From: G965237725 sp965237725
GTDB lineage: Bacteria; Pseudomonadota; Gammaproteobacteria; Arenicellales; Poriferihabitantaceae
NCBI GenBank assembly: GCA_965237725.1
Contig: OZ250151.1
Span: 2,976,001 to 3,040,000 of the forward strand
DNA length: 64,000 bases
Reading direction: 5' to 3'
The translations under genes and the position numbers were made by a program. The notes below the pieces were generated by a model. The model ran no database searches. It was given only the letters and a program-made list of their open reading frames with translations, and was not told the origin of the DNA. Shown here in pieces: positions 16,801-25,454 of the stretch. The number at the start of each line of letters is the position of its first letter. The first letter of the stretch is position 1.

Positions 16801-17985
16801 CTATTCTTTGATATATAACTTTCTCGGTACATCAGCCAAAGTTTCAGCGCCCTTGTCGGTTACCACGAAGCTTTCTGTGATTTCCATTCCCCAGTCGTCC
16901 TGCCAAACTGCAGGAATGAAGTGAAAAGTCATGCCTGGTTCTAGTACAGTTTCATCACCCGGCCGCAAGCTCATAGTACGTTCACCCCAGTCGGGCGGGT
17001 AAGATATTCCGATAGGATAACCGCAGCGACTTTCTTTTTTAATTCCGGTTTGATTTTCTAGAATCGTACAAAATGCTTCTGCAACTTCCTGACACTGATT
17101 TCCCGGTTTGGCTTTTTCCAGGCCCGCATTAATGCCTTCAACTACAGCTTTTTCTACGTCGAGAAATTTTTGTGATGGCTTGCCAAGAAATATTGTTCGC
17201 GAGGTTGGGCATTGATAACGTTTATAGGCCCCTGCAATTTCGAAAAAGGTGGCTTCGCCAGATATAAATGGATCGTCGTTCCAGGTAATGTGGGGTGCCG
17301 AGGCATCTGCTCCTGAGGGTAGTAGGGGCACGATGGCAGGATAATCGCCGCCATATCCGTCTACACCCATGCAACCCGAGTGAAAGATTTCTGCAACCAT
17401 TTCATTTTTTCGAAGCCCGGGTTCGATTCGTTCCAGAATATTGGCGTGCATGGTAGTGACAATTTTCCCTGCAATTTTCATGTACTCGATTTCGGTTTCA
17501 CTTTTCACAGCCCTCTGCCAGTTAACCAGACTCGTTGCGTCAACAAAGTTGGTTTTAGGCAGACCATTTACCAGCTCAGCATGGGCCTGGGCCGAATACC
17601 AGTAATTATCCATTTCCACCCCAATGGTGCCGTCAGCCATGTTTCTTTGATTTAGTACCGAAACGAGTTCCTGCATGGGGTGAAGGGGCAGGTTCTGAAC
17701 CAGTGATTCGTGGTAGCCGTGCACGTCTTCATCGGGCATCCAAACTGTACGCAAACCACCATTGGCATCCTGGGCGCGTACATAACAAAGCGGATTGCCT
17801 TCCATAGCCAGGACGACGCATTGGTGGACGTAGAACGACCAGCCATCATATCCGGTAAGCCAGCCCATGTTCGATGGATCGCTGACAATCAGGGTATCGA
17901 GATTGCGTTGGGCCATCTCGGCACGAGTTTTTGCAATCCGGGCATCGTACTCGGATCGTTCGAACGGAAGATTAGTTGAAGTCAT
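16801..17985 (-). CDS. doeA: Ectoine hydrolase DoeA-like protein (M24/creatinase fold)
   Basis: A 394-residue creatinase/prolidase-fold protein that closely resembles DoeA (EutD) of halophiles in length and signature: SDPSNMGWLTGYDGWSFYVH near 35-54, SGADASAPHITW, and GYPIGISYPPDWGERTMSL. The two Asp metal ligands of M24 peptidases are replaced (FFEIAGAYKRYQCP), as in the metal-independent creatinase/DoeA group. DoeA opens the ectoine ring to N-acetyl-diaminobutyrate. The usual partner, the deacetylase DoeB, is not nearby, nor is an ectoine transporter. The resemblance is judged from memory of the family; a related hydrolase of another cyclic amidine or amide is the alternative. Confidence 0.72.
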   Translation of the reverse strand: MTSTNLPFERSEYDARIAKTRAEMAQRNLDTLIVSDPSNMGWLTGYDGWSFYVHQCVVLAMEGNPLCYVRAQDANGGLRTVWMPDEDVHGYHESLVQNLPLHPMQELVSVLNQRNMADGTIGVEMDNYWYSAQAHAELVNGLPKTNFVDATSLVNWQRAVKSETEIEYMKIAGKIVTTMHANILERIEPGLRKNEMVAEIFHSGCMGVDGYGGDYPAIVPLLPSGADASAPHITWNDDPFISGEATFFEIAGAYKRYQCPTSRTIFLGKPSQKFLDVEKAVVEGINAGLEKAKPGNQCQEVAEAFCTILENQTGIKKESRCGYPIGISYPPDWGERTMSLRPGDETVLEPGMTFHFIPAVWQDDWGMEITESFVVTDKGAETLADVPRKLYIKE

Positions 17986-18042
17986 TAATGTACCAAGCGC
18001 TGTGTATAATCCCTGAAGATAACAGGAATCAACCTGTATCGC

Positions 18043-18210
18043 CTAGGGAGCCTCTGATTAAAACTGGGCAGATCAAGTTGTGATTGAAAATGATCAAGTT
18101 CAAGGCGCAAAATGCGCGTAATAGCACGGCTATTGCGAAGTTTTGCAACGCAGAAATTGATTGTTTTGATCTCAAATTGACTGTTCATGTTTTAATCAGA
18201 GGTTCCCTAG
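18043..18210 (+). mobile_element. MITE-like element, copy 1
   Basis: A 168-bp non-coding element bounded by 22-bp terminal inverted repeats with one mismatch (CTAGGGAGCCTCTGATTAAA and its complement). It contains an internal AATAGC-ACG-GCTATT hairpin at 18120-18134 and the direct repeat GATCAAGTT. A second copy at 58770-58936 differs at about six positions, and a diverged inverted copy lies at 57700-57867. The CTAG/CTAA ends would suit a transposase that duplicates a TA-type target; IS5-family ends are similar, but that is an inference. It lies in the 292-bp gap between the DoeA-like gene and the aminotransferase gene. It carries no coding sequence. Confidence 0.8.
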
Positions 18211-18277
18211 TATAAATCTGAGTGAGGCCATTGATTTCAGGCCGACCCTATTGCCCTGGAGTTGAGACAAAACTTAT

Positions 18278-19633
18278 CTAGTGCAAATCTTTAAAGCTGT
18301 TTGAAATCGCTTGTTCGAAAAATGCCACATCTTCCATCTGTATACAAAGGGGTGGGCAAATGCGTAAGACATTTTTATGCGCCCCGGATTTGCTCGCAAC
18401 CAGGCCGTGTTTTCGGGTTAGTTGAAAAAGTTCGTGCATTTCGTCTGGGGCGGGCTCTTTAGTTTTTCTGTCTTTGACCAGCTCTGCAGCCATCATCAGT
18501 CCTCGGCCGCGAACATCGCCAATAATTTTATATTTCTTTTGAAGATCCTTGAGTACCTCGAGCATGGCAGCGCCAACTTGTTTTGCATTTTCAATTAACT
18601 TGCACTCATCAATCACGCGCAGAACCGCCCGGCCGGCGGCACAGCTAACAGGATTGGCGCCATAGGTATTAAAATAAAACTTGGTCGCCATGGCTTCTGC
18701 GATATGTCGTTTAGCCACCACCGCGCCCAATGGATAACCATTTCCAATACCCTTTGCCACCACCATGATATCAGGAACAATATCATGGGATGTAAACGCC
18801 CAGTAGTCCTCTCCAGTGCGTCCAAAACCTGACTGGACTTCGTCAACGATGAACACGCCACCCGCAGCATGAACCCGCTCCTGGGCGCCGGATAAGTATC
18901 CTTTTGGCAGGGGGACTATTCCGCCATAACCCTGGATGGGCTCGATAAACATCCCCGCGAGTTGCCCAGATGTACCATAGAGGATGGTTCGATCGAGGTC
19001 ATCGAGATAGGGCTGAACCCCTTCGCCGTGTATACCACGATACTGATCGGGATTTGAAGTAAACTGAATGCCATTGAGCAGGGAAATGTTGTGGCGAAAA
19101 TTGCTTATACCCGTCACAGATTGGGCGCCAAAAGTGGCACCGTGATAGCTATTGGCCAGAGAAATAATGTCGTTGTTACCGGTGTGGGATCGGGCAAGTA
19201 ACAATGCGAAGTCTATGGCTTCGGCGCCGCTATTCATAAAGTGGACGACCCACTCTTCGCCCTGAGGCATTTTTGAAGTGAGCTCTTCAGCGAAGTGTGC
19301 CGGCACGGGATGAAAAAACATGGTGGTGCAATGCTGGATTTGCTCTGCCTGATGCTGGACTGCGGCAGTCACCGCTGGGTTGTTGTATCCAATGCTGACA
19401 CACAGATTTTGACTCAAACAATCGAGATATTGATTTTCTTTTTCGTCCCACAAATACTGGTCCTGACCGCGTTTAAAAATCAATGGTGTCTTGTAGGGCA
19501 CAAATGCGCGCTGAGATGCAGCATAAAATTTGTCCCGACGATTTACAATGGCGTCGGTATCCCAATCGGTTTCCAGGGTAAAGTTATCGATGTCTGCTTT
19601 TATAGTGTCAGAAATTTTTGTGGTTGTTTTCAT
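18278..19633 (-). CDS. Class III aminotransferase, AGXT2-like
   Basis: A 451-residue class III PLP transaminase. Asp264-Glu265 in FIVDEVQSGFGR and Lys294 in VVAKGIGNGYPLG are the cofactor-binding residues. The N-terminal part (YLWDEKENQYLDCLSQ, then HCTTMFFHPVPAHFAE) resembles alanine-glyoxylate aminotransferase 2 and 3-amino-isobutyrate transaminases. It would move an amino group from an omega- or beta-amino acid to pyruvate or glyoxylate. Next to a DoeA-like gene, a diaminobutyrate transaminase role (DoeD function) is conceivable but unproven. A MITE separates it from doeA, and it is followed downstream by nothing on the same strand until that element. Confidence 0.82.
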   Translation of the reverse strand: MKTTTKISDTIKADIDNFTLETDWDTDAIVNRRDKFYAASQRAFVPYKTPLIFKRGQDQYLWDEKENQYLDCLSQNLCVSIGYNNPAVTAAVQHQAEQIQHCTTMFFHPVPAHFAEELTSKMPQGEEWVVHFMNSGAEAIDFALLLARSHTGNNDIISLANSYHGATFGAQSVTGISNFRHNISLLNGIQFTSNPDQYRGIHGEGVQPYLDDLDRTILYGTSGQLAGMFIEPIQGYGGIVPLPKGYLSGAQERVHAAGGVFIVDEVQSGFGRTGEDYWAFTSHDIVPDIMVVAKGIGNGYPLGAVVAKRHIAEAMATKFYFNTYGANPVSCAAGRAVLRVIDECKLIENAKQVGAAMLEVLKDLQKKYKIIGDVRGRGLMMAAELVKDRKTKEPAPDEMHELFQLTRKHGLVASKSGAHKNVLRICPPLCIQMEDVAFFEQAISNSFKDLH

Positions 19634-19678
19634 TGGTATTATTTACTTGGACATAATTTTAATTGATTAAATTGATGC

Positions 19679-20551
19679 TCAATCCATTAGCCCGTCAGAC
19701 CTTAAGCGCTGTTGGTCATGGGCTGTAGTGGTCTTGCCATACAATTGCTGCACCCGTTGTTTGCTACCGACAATATTAGGCTCCTCGGTAAACGACATGA
19801 TAATTAATAACCGATCATCATCTCCGGTATTTTCGGTAACCTGGTGCAGGGAATACCTGCCGAGAAAAAATTGCAGGTCCCCGGGTTGCAGGTCGAGGCG
19901 TTTTACCCGGCTGCTTTTGCCACTGAGCACATCAGCTACCGTATCGTATTCCTCGCTGGCGGACGAGCGAATATTGGGCGCGTATTCGAAATAACCACCA
20001 CTGCTGGCGGGTTTGAGCAACATGGTGATGGTGAATTCATTGGTATCAAAATGCCAGTTAAACCGCGATCCTGGCGTACCCACATTAACAATCATATTGG
20101 ATATGGGATCAGCATAAATATGCAATTCGGGTTTGCCCAGGCAATCTGCGAGGAACTGAATTAAGGGTTGCCAGTGGTACAACTGCCAGGAAGTTGAATC
20201 TGCTTCAAACAGATCGCTGGTAATAAAGCCATTGGTTCTTTCCATCATGATGTTAACCGGGTGGTTTTGATCCAGCGCCGGATCCGGTGCAGAGAAATAT
20301 GCATTGGTAATATTCTGATCCGAAAAATAAGCCTGGGCTCGACGCTCATATGCTTCGCCCAAAATGGTGTTCAACCCATAGTCACTTAGAAATCCTTTTA
20401 GCAGCGCGCAGCCATCCTCGCCCAGGCTGGTCCGTACACCGTCAATTACCTGCTGGCGAGCGGAATTATGGATCTCGTCGATGGGATATTTTTTGTAATC
20501 GATTAATTCGCGACAGTTCACTGGATTAAGATCTCTAGGTAATAAGTTCAA
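19679..20551 (-). CDS. 2OG-Fe(II) oxygenase, phytanoyl-CoA hydroxylase-like fold
   Basis: A 290-residue double-stranded beta-helix oxygenase. WHFDTNEFT gives the H-x-D pair, and the distal His is in GRYSLHQVTENTG, followed by RLLIIMSF with the arginine that binds 2-oxoglutarate. LQPGDLQFF is the typical strand before the distal His. It would hydroxylate a small molecule using O2 and 2-oxoglutarate. It lies 15 bases downstream of the TetR gene and upstream of the AGXT2-like transaminase on the same strand, so all three may be one transcript. The substrate is unknown; an amino acid or compatible solute fits the context. Confidence 0.78.
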   Translation of the reverse strand: MNLLPRDLNPVNCRELIDYKKYPIDEIHNSARQQVIDGVRTSLGEDGCALLKGFLSDYGLNTILGEAYERRAQAYFSDQNITNAYFSAPDPALDQNHPVNIMMERTNGFITSDLFEADSTSWQLYHWQPLIQFLADCLGKPELHIYADPISNMIVNVGTPGSRFNWHFDTNEFTITMLLKPASSGGYFEYAPNIRSSASEEYDTVADVLSGKSSRVKRLDLQPGDLQFFLGRYSLHQVTENTGDDDRLLIIMSFTEEPNIVGSKQRVQQLYGKTTTAHDQQRLRSDGLMD

Positions 20552-20566
20552 ATTGTCGTCTATTGA

Positions 20567-21217
20567 TTAGCTCAAGCAACCTTCTATATAAAGGTCACAA
20601 TATTTTTTTGCCTGCTTTATGGTCAGATCGTCTTTTCCTGTGGCCAGACTGTTCCACAATCCATCATCGAGAATATACAGGCCCACCGCCGCCTTTTTTG
20701 GATCAATTTCGATTTTTTGATCCGCTGCGGCTTGCTCGAACAACGGCGCAACAAGGGCATTGGAATACTTGCTGGCATCGCGTATCGGCTTAGCATATGC
20801 GGGGTTATGTCGACTGGCATTAGTAAAAGCCTGCCACGCCGCTGCGGTTTCCCAGGAATAGGATGGGTTGGCAAAACTCGAATAGGCGATTTGTTTAATT
20901 TTATCTACCGCGGTAAGAGAATTGTCTTCGGAGATTTGTTTTTTTATACCCAAAGCCATATCAAACCAGTTGGTCAAGGCCGCTAGCAGCAATTCTTCCT
21001 TGCTATCAAAGTAATGGGCAATTAATCCCCGGGATGCGCCGGCCTGGGCACAAATCCTTTCCACCGTAGCACCGGCAATATCATATTTGGCAACGGTAAT
21101 TATGGCTGCATTGAGCAGGCTTGTTTGCCGGTATTCTCGATTCTCTGCCTGGGTGCGTCGCCGGGGCGGGGATTTGACTTCGTTGGATGACGAAGCCTGC
21201 TGGAAATTTGGATTCAC
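20567..21217 (-). CDS. TetR/BetI-type transcriptional regulator
   Basis: A 216-residue TetR-family repressor with the N-terminal helix-turn-helix at about residues 30-75 (TVERICAQAGASRGLIAHYF is the recognition region). The ligand-binding domain resembles BetI in length and in the AAWQAFTNASRHNP segment. An N-terminal extension rich in Arg and Lys precedes the domain. It is divergent from the MttB-family gene with a 122-bp gap that contains an inverted repeat, and it heads the minus-strand genes for the oxygenase and transaminase. It therefore probably controls both directions in response to a methylated amine or choline-like ligand; that ligand is inferred from neighbours. Confidence 0.82.
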   Translation of the reverse strand: MNPNFQQASSSNEVKSPPRRRTQAENREYRQTSLLNAAIITVAKYDIAGATVERICAQAGASRGLIAHYFDSKEELLLAALTNWFDMALGIKKQISEDNSLTAVDKIKQIAYSSFANPSYSWETAAAWQAFTNASRHNPAYAKPIRDASKYSNALVAPLFEQAAADQKIEIDPKKAAVGLYILDDGLWNSLATGKDDLTIKQAKKYCDLYIEGCLS

Positions 21218-21253
21218 GATTGCCTGGTGTTTATTTAAAGGTTGCCAAAAAAC

Positions 21254-21289
21254 ATTGGACAGTCATCATAATAATGGCTATTATCCAAT
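21254..21289. promoter_or_regulatory. Candidate operator of the TetR/BetI-type regulator
   Basis: An imperfect inverted repeat with ATTGGA and TCCAAT as outer arms and an inner ATAAT-GGCT-ATTAT arrangement. It sits midway in the 122-bp gap between the divergent regulator and MttB-family genes, where a TetR-type operator is expected. The dyad is imperfect, so this is a positional prediction. Confidence 0.4.
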
Positions 21290-21339
21290 AAAATCATTGT
21301 AGTATCAAGATTAATATTACAGCAGGTTTATAACCGAAT

Positions 21340-22893
21340 ATGACCAAAGCAGTAAAAAGTTCACGACGCAGCGGGCGCACCGGGGGTAGAAAAAGCCGAC
21401 AGGCTGAACGCAGCTCTCCTACTATCGTACGCTTCCCGTATATCGCCAGAAAAATCGCGACCTATGACGTGCTTAGCGAAGAAGGGTTATGTCTAATTGA
21501 ACAAAATGCCAATAAGCTACTCAAGGAAATTGGTATGGAGTTTACCGATGACCCGGAAATTCTGGCTTTGTTTAAAGACGCTGGCGCCGATGTACAGGGA
21601 ACCCGGGTAAGATTTGATTTTGATCATCCACGCCAGATTATCCAGGCCACCGCGCCGTCACAGTTTACTCAACACGCTCGCAACCCCGAGAACAGTGTGG
21701 TTCTCGGTGGCAACAATACCGTGTTCGGGCCATCCTGGGGTCCACCCTTCATTCATAATCTGGACGAAGGTCGGCGCTATGCCACGCTGGAAGATTTTCA
21801 CAAGCTGGTGAAAATTCACCAGATGATTCCATGGTTGCATCATTCCGGCGGCATTGTCTGTGAGCCCACAGATCTCCCGGTGAACAAGCGCCATCTCGAC
21901 ATGTTGCTGGGACACTTTCGTTATAGTGATCGAGGTTGTTTTGGCGGTTTGATTGGCGCCGAGCGAGCACAGGATTCGGTCAACATGGCAAAGATTTTAT
22001 TTGGCGAAGAATTTGTTGATCAGAATTGTGTGCTCTATTCTGTGGCCAATACTAATGCGCCCCTGGTACTTGATGTTGCCATGTCCGGCGCACTCAAGAC
22101 CTATGCGGCCAATAACCAGGCCGTGGCCTGTACCCCCTGGACCCTGGCCGGAGCGATGAGCCCCTGTACCGTTGCTGGCACGCTGGCTCAGGTGCTGGCA
22201 GAAACCATGGCGGTATGCGCACTGACCCAATTGGTTAGGCCTGGTGCGCCCTGCCTGATGGGGAGTTTTGCTACCGCCATTTCCATGCAAACCGGCGCGC
22301 CTACCTTTGGCAACCCCGAAGGTGCAAAACTGGTACTCTCGGCAGGGCAATTAGCGCGACGACTGGGTGTGCCGTTTCATACCGTGGGGGCACTTTCCGC
22401 TTCCAAACTGCCCGATGGTCAGGCCGAACAGGAAGCCACTATGGGATTGACCATGGCGGTACTTGCCGGTGCTAATTTTATTAATCATTCCACCGGCTGG
22501 CTCGAAGGTGGTCTGGTGACCGGATTTGAAAAGACCATACTCGACGCTGATTTATGCGGCAAGATTATCGACTTCTGCCAGGGAATCGATCTATCCACCG
22601 AAGCCCAGGCCCTGGAAGCCATCGCCGAGGTTGGCCCTGGGGCGCATTTTCTGTCGAGCCAGCATACCCTGTCTAATTTCGAAAATGCGTTCTATATGTC
22701 TAACGTCGCAGACAGCAATTCCTATGAACAATGGAGTTCTGAAGGCGAGCTGGATGCGGCCCAGCGCGCCAATAAAGTCTGGAAAAATTATCTGGAAAGT
22801 TATGAAGAACCTGTGCTCGATCCTGGGAAGCTGGAAGCCCTTGAAGAATATGTCATGACACGCAAGAATTCCATGCCCGATATGAACTACTGA
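21340..22893 (+). CDS. Trimethylamine methyltransferase (MttB) superfamily protein, non-pyrrolysine
   Basis: A 517-residue TIM-barrel protein of the MttB family with no in-frame amber codon, so it is a non-pyrrolysine member. Recognisable stretches are LLKEIGMEFTDDPEIL near residue 65 and the GAPTFGNPEGAKLVLSAGQL region. Family members move a methyl group from a quaternary or tertiary amine to a corrinoid protein. No corrinoid-binding MttC partner is encoded nearby. Instead two large FAD/GcvT proteins follow on the same strand, which suggests an aerobic methylated-amine route. The N-terminal 30 residues are basic and disordered. Non-Pyl members are known to use glycine betaine or similar substrates; this one is unassigned. 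Confidence 0.8.
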   Translation: MTKAVKSSRRSGRTGGRKSRQAERSSPTIVRFPYIARKIATYDVLSEEGLCLIEQNANKLLKEIGMEFTDDPEILALFKDAGADVQGTRVRFDFDHPRQIIQATAPSQFTQHARNPENSVVLGGNNTVFGPSWGPPFIHNLDEGRRYATLEDFHKLVKIHQMIPWLHHSGGIVCEPTDLPVNKRHLDMLLGHFRYSDRGCFGGLIGAERAQDSVNMAKILFGEEFVDQNCVLYSVANTNAPLVLDVAMSGALKTYAANNQAVACTPWTLAGAMSPCTVAGTLAQVLAETMAVCALTQLVRPGAPCLMGSFATAISMQTGAPTFGNPEGAKLVLSAGQLARRLGVPFHTVGALSASKLPDGQAEQEATMGLTMAVLAGANFINHSTGWLEGGLVTGFEKTILDADLCGKIIDFCQGIDLSTEAQALEAIAEVGPGAHFLSSQHTLSNFENAFYMSNVADSNSYEQWSSEGELDAAQRANKVWKNYLESYEEPVLDPGKLEALEEYVMTRKNSMPDMNY

Positions 22894-23018
22894 TTGAAAT
22901 TTTAATTTTTAACAATGCTTGCAAACTTGGGCCTTCCCTGCAGCCCCAGAAATTCCCATTACGATGTCCTACGAGATGAGATAATCTCACCGAATATAAC
23001 AAATGATCGAATTAAACG

Positions 23019-25451
23019 ATGAATAATTCAAACAAGCATATTGTAATTATCGGTGGCGGTGCTGCTGGGCTGAGTACCGCATACCACCTTGGCAAGCTGG
23101 GCTGCCCCAATGTTTTGCTTCTGGAACGCAACGAATTAACCAGTGGCACGTCCTGGCATGCGGCGGGAATTGTTGGGCCGCTGCGGGCCAGTCAGAATCT
23201 AACCACCCTGGCCAAATATGCCATTGAGTTATTTCCGAAACTCGAAGCCGAGACCGGTCAGGCCACAGGCTATAAACAAACCGGTGGATTGTGGTTAACC
23301 CAGGAGCACCACCGAATAACCGAGTTGAAACGCATTGCCGCCATGGGGGAAATGAACGATTTGCATGGCGAGTTTCTGACCCCGGGTGAAGTCAAGGAAA
23401 GATTTGACATGATCAATGTCGATGATCTGGCTGGGGCAATGTGGCTGGAACAGGACGGCCAGGTCAACCCAGTGGATATGTGTATGGCGTTTGCTAAAGG
23501 GGCTCGCGCTAATGGGGTAGAAATTCGCGAGCAGGCAGGTGTTGCCGCTATTGATGTTGACAATGGTATGGCCAGGGCGGTGGTGCTGGATTCCGGAGAG
23601 CGCATGGAATGTGACATCATCGTCAACTGTGCAGGACTGTGGGCCCGGCATATTGGCGAACTCGCCGGGGTGAATGTGCCATTACATGCGGTTGAGCATA
23701 TGTATGTTGTCAGTGAGCCGATTCCCGAAATGCCATTACCCTGGCCGGTTATTCGTGATATGGAGGGGGCGCTGTATATCAAGGAAGATGCCGGGAAACT
23801 GGTGCTCGGTGTGTTTGAACCCAATGCCAAATTATGGGACCACAAAAGTGTAAACCCAAAATCATCGTATATGATTTTTGAAGAGGATTGGGATCACATC
23901 GAACCAATGATGATAAGTGGGATTAACCGTATTCCCAGATTCGAAACCTTAGGGTTAACTCATTTTATGACCGGACCGGAAAGCTTTACCCCGGATACCA
24001 AACAGTTAATGGGGATTTCATCCGAGGTCGAAAATTTCTATGTCGCCGCCGGATTTAATTCTCTGGGTATTATGTCGTCGCCTGGCGTAGGCAAAGCGAT
24101 GGCAGACTGGGTTGTCCAGGGTAGATCGCCCATCGATTTGTGGGAGGTAGATATTGCCCGATTCCAGCCCAAAGATAATGACATCGATTTTCTCCACACT
24201 CGAATTCCCGAAGCGGTTTCCAATCAATTCGATATGCACTGGCCCAACAAGCAATATAAAACCGGGCGAAATCGAACCCAGTCTGTCTGGCATGACAAGA
24301 TGGCTGAACTGGGTGCGGTATTTGGTGGGCTGGCTGGCTGGGAGCGACCTTTGTGGTTTGCTCAAGATGATGAACCAAAACAACTGGAATACAGTTATAG
24401 CGACCAGAACTGGTGGCCGGTAGCCATGCGGGAATCCAAGATGCTGGAGAAATCTGGGGCGTTATTTGAATTGTCACCATTCACAAAAATTATGGTGGAA
24501 GGCGGCGATGCTACGGCGGCGATGCAATGGCTATGCACCAATAACATTGACGTCGAAGTGGGGAAGGTGGTGTATACCCTGATGTTGAATGACGCCGGTG
24601 GGATTGAAGGCGAAATAACCGTGTCGCGACTGTCACAGGATCAATACTTATTGATAACAGCATCAGCAACCCGGGCAAAAGATATTGCCTGGATTGATCG
24701 AAACAGCAGAAGTTTTGATGTTTCCATATCCGACATAACCGACAACTTTTCTGTGCTTGGTGTTATGGGACCAAATTCTAAATCCCTGATGGAAAAGATT
24801 TGTGATGATCAATTTGATGTTGACCAATTCCCATTTGGTCGAACAAAGTTGTTAAGTATTGACGAAAAGGAAGTTCGTGGATCGCGCTTAAGTTTTGTCG
24901 GTGAGCAGGGCTGGGAATTATTAATCCCAAATGAGTGTGCAATACAGATATTTGAAACGGTTGTAGAAGAAGCACAAAAACTCGACATGGGCATGGCCGG
25001 ATTTCTGACCATGGAATGTTGTCGTCTTGAAAAAGGTTATCTGCACTGGGGTCATGATATTGGCCCGGAGGAAAATCCCTACCAGGCTGGCCTCGGATTT
25101 GCGGTTAAGCGAAACAAGCCTGGAGGATTTTTGGGGCTCGGTGGGTTAACCAAACTGGTTGATGCCGGAATTACCCAAAAACTGGTGTTGTTCGAGGCTA
25201 TTGATTCACGACCGTTATTGCTTCACGATGAGCCATTATTCCTCAACGATAAATGGGTTGGCAGAACCACTTCAGGGGGAATGGCCATGCGTACTGATAA
25301 ACCGCTGTGTTTTGGTTATGTTGACACGACATTGGTTGGCGACAATATTGCAGGCACAAAGTTTACCGTACAGGTCCAGGGTGAGATGCATAATTTGATC
25401 GCCCTAGGGAAACCACCTTACGATCCCCAAGGTCAGCGGATGCGGGGATAA
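23019..25451 (+). CDS. Dimethylglycine/sarcosine dehydrogenase-like flavoprotein with GcvT domain (first paralogue)
   Basis: An 810-residue two-part enzyme. Residues 1-380 form a DAO-type FAD domain with GGGAAG at 12-17 and SWHAAG at 45-50; His47 fits the residue that holds covalent FAD in dimethylglycine dehydrogenase. Residues from about 430 form an aminomethyltransferase (GcvT) domain that binds tetrahydrofolate and would capture the formaldehyde as methylene-THF (VLGVMGPNSKSLMEKI, LRLSFVGEQGWELL-like strands). It should demethylate an N-methylated glycine or related amine. It follows the MttB-family gene by 125 bp and lies 3 bp before its paralogue. The exact amine is not predictable. Confidence 0.87.
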   Translation: MNNSNKHIVIIGGGAAGLSTAYHLGKLGCPNVLLLERNELTSGTSWHAAGIVGPLRASQNLTTLAKYAIELFPKLEAETGQATGYKQTGGLWLTQEHHRITELKRIAAMGEMNDLHGEFLTPGEVKERFDMINVDDLAGAMWLEQDGQVNPVDMCMAFAKGARANGVEIREQAGVAAIDVDNGMARAVVLDSGERMECDIIVNCAGLWARHIGELAGVNVPLHAVEHMYVVSEPIPEMPLPWPVIRDMEGALYIKEDAGKLVLGVFEPNAKLWDHKSVNPKSSYMIFEEDWDHIEPMMISGINRIPRFETLGLTHFMTGPESFTPDTKQLMGISSEVENFYVAAGFNSLGIMSSPGVGKAMADWVVQGRSPIDLWEVDIARFQPKDNDIDFLHTRIPEAVSNQFDMHWPNKQYKTGRNRTQSVWHDKMAELGAVFGGLAGWERPLWFAQDDEPKQLEYSYSDQNWWPVAMRESKMLEKSGALFELSPFTKIMVEGGDATAAMQWLCTNNIDVEVGKVVYTLMLNDAGGIEGEITVSRLSQDQYLLITASATRAKDIAWIDRNSRSFDVSISDITDNFSVLGVMGPNSKSLMEKICDDQFDVDQFPFGRTKLLSIDEKEVRGSRLSFVGEQGWELLIPNECAIQIFETVVEEAQKLDMGMAGFLTMECCRLEKGYLHWGHDIGPEENPYQAGLGFAVKRNKPGGFLGLGGLTKLVDAGITQKLVLFEAIDSRPLLLHDEPLFLNDKWVGRTTSGGMAMRTDKPLCFGYVDTTLVGDNIAGTKFTVQVQGEMHNLIALGKPPYDPQGQRMRG

Positions 25452-25454
25452 CAA

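Noticed and set aside
18043..18210. Reading the inverted-repeat block as a terminator or a structured RNA gene
   Set aside because: Copies with long matching terminal repeats and variable neighbours, including an inverted one, fit a mobile element better.
23270..23845. A 191-codon minus-strand open frame in the first dimethylglycine-dehydrogenase-like gene
   Set aside because: Antisense shadow of a clear flavoprotein; Ser/Pro-rich and without family features.
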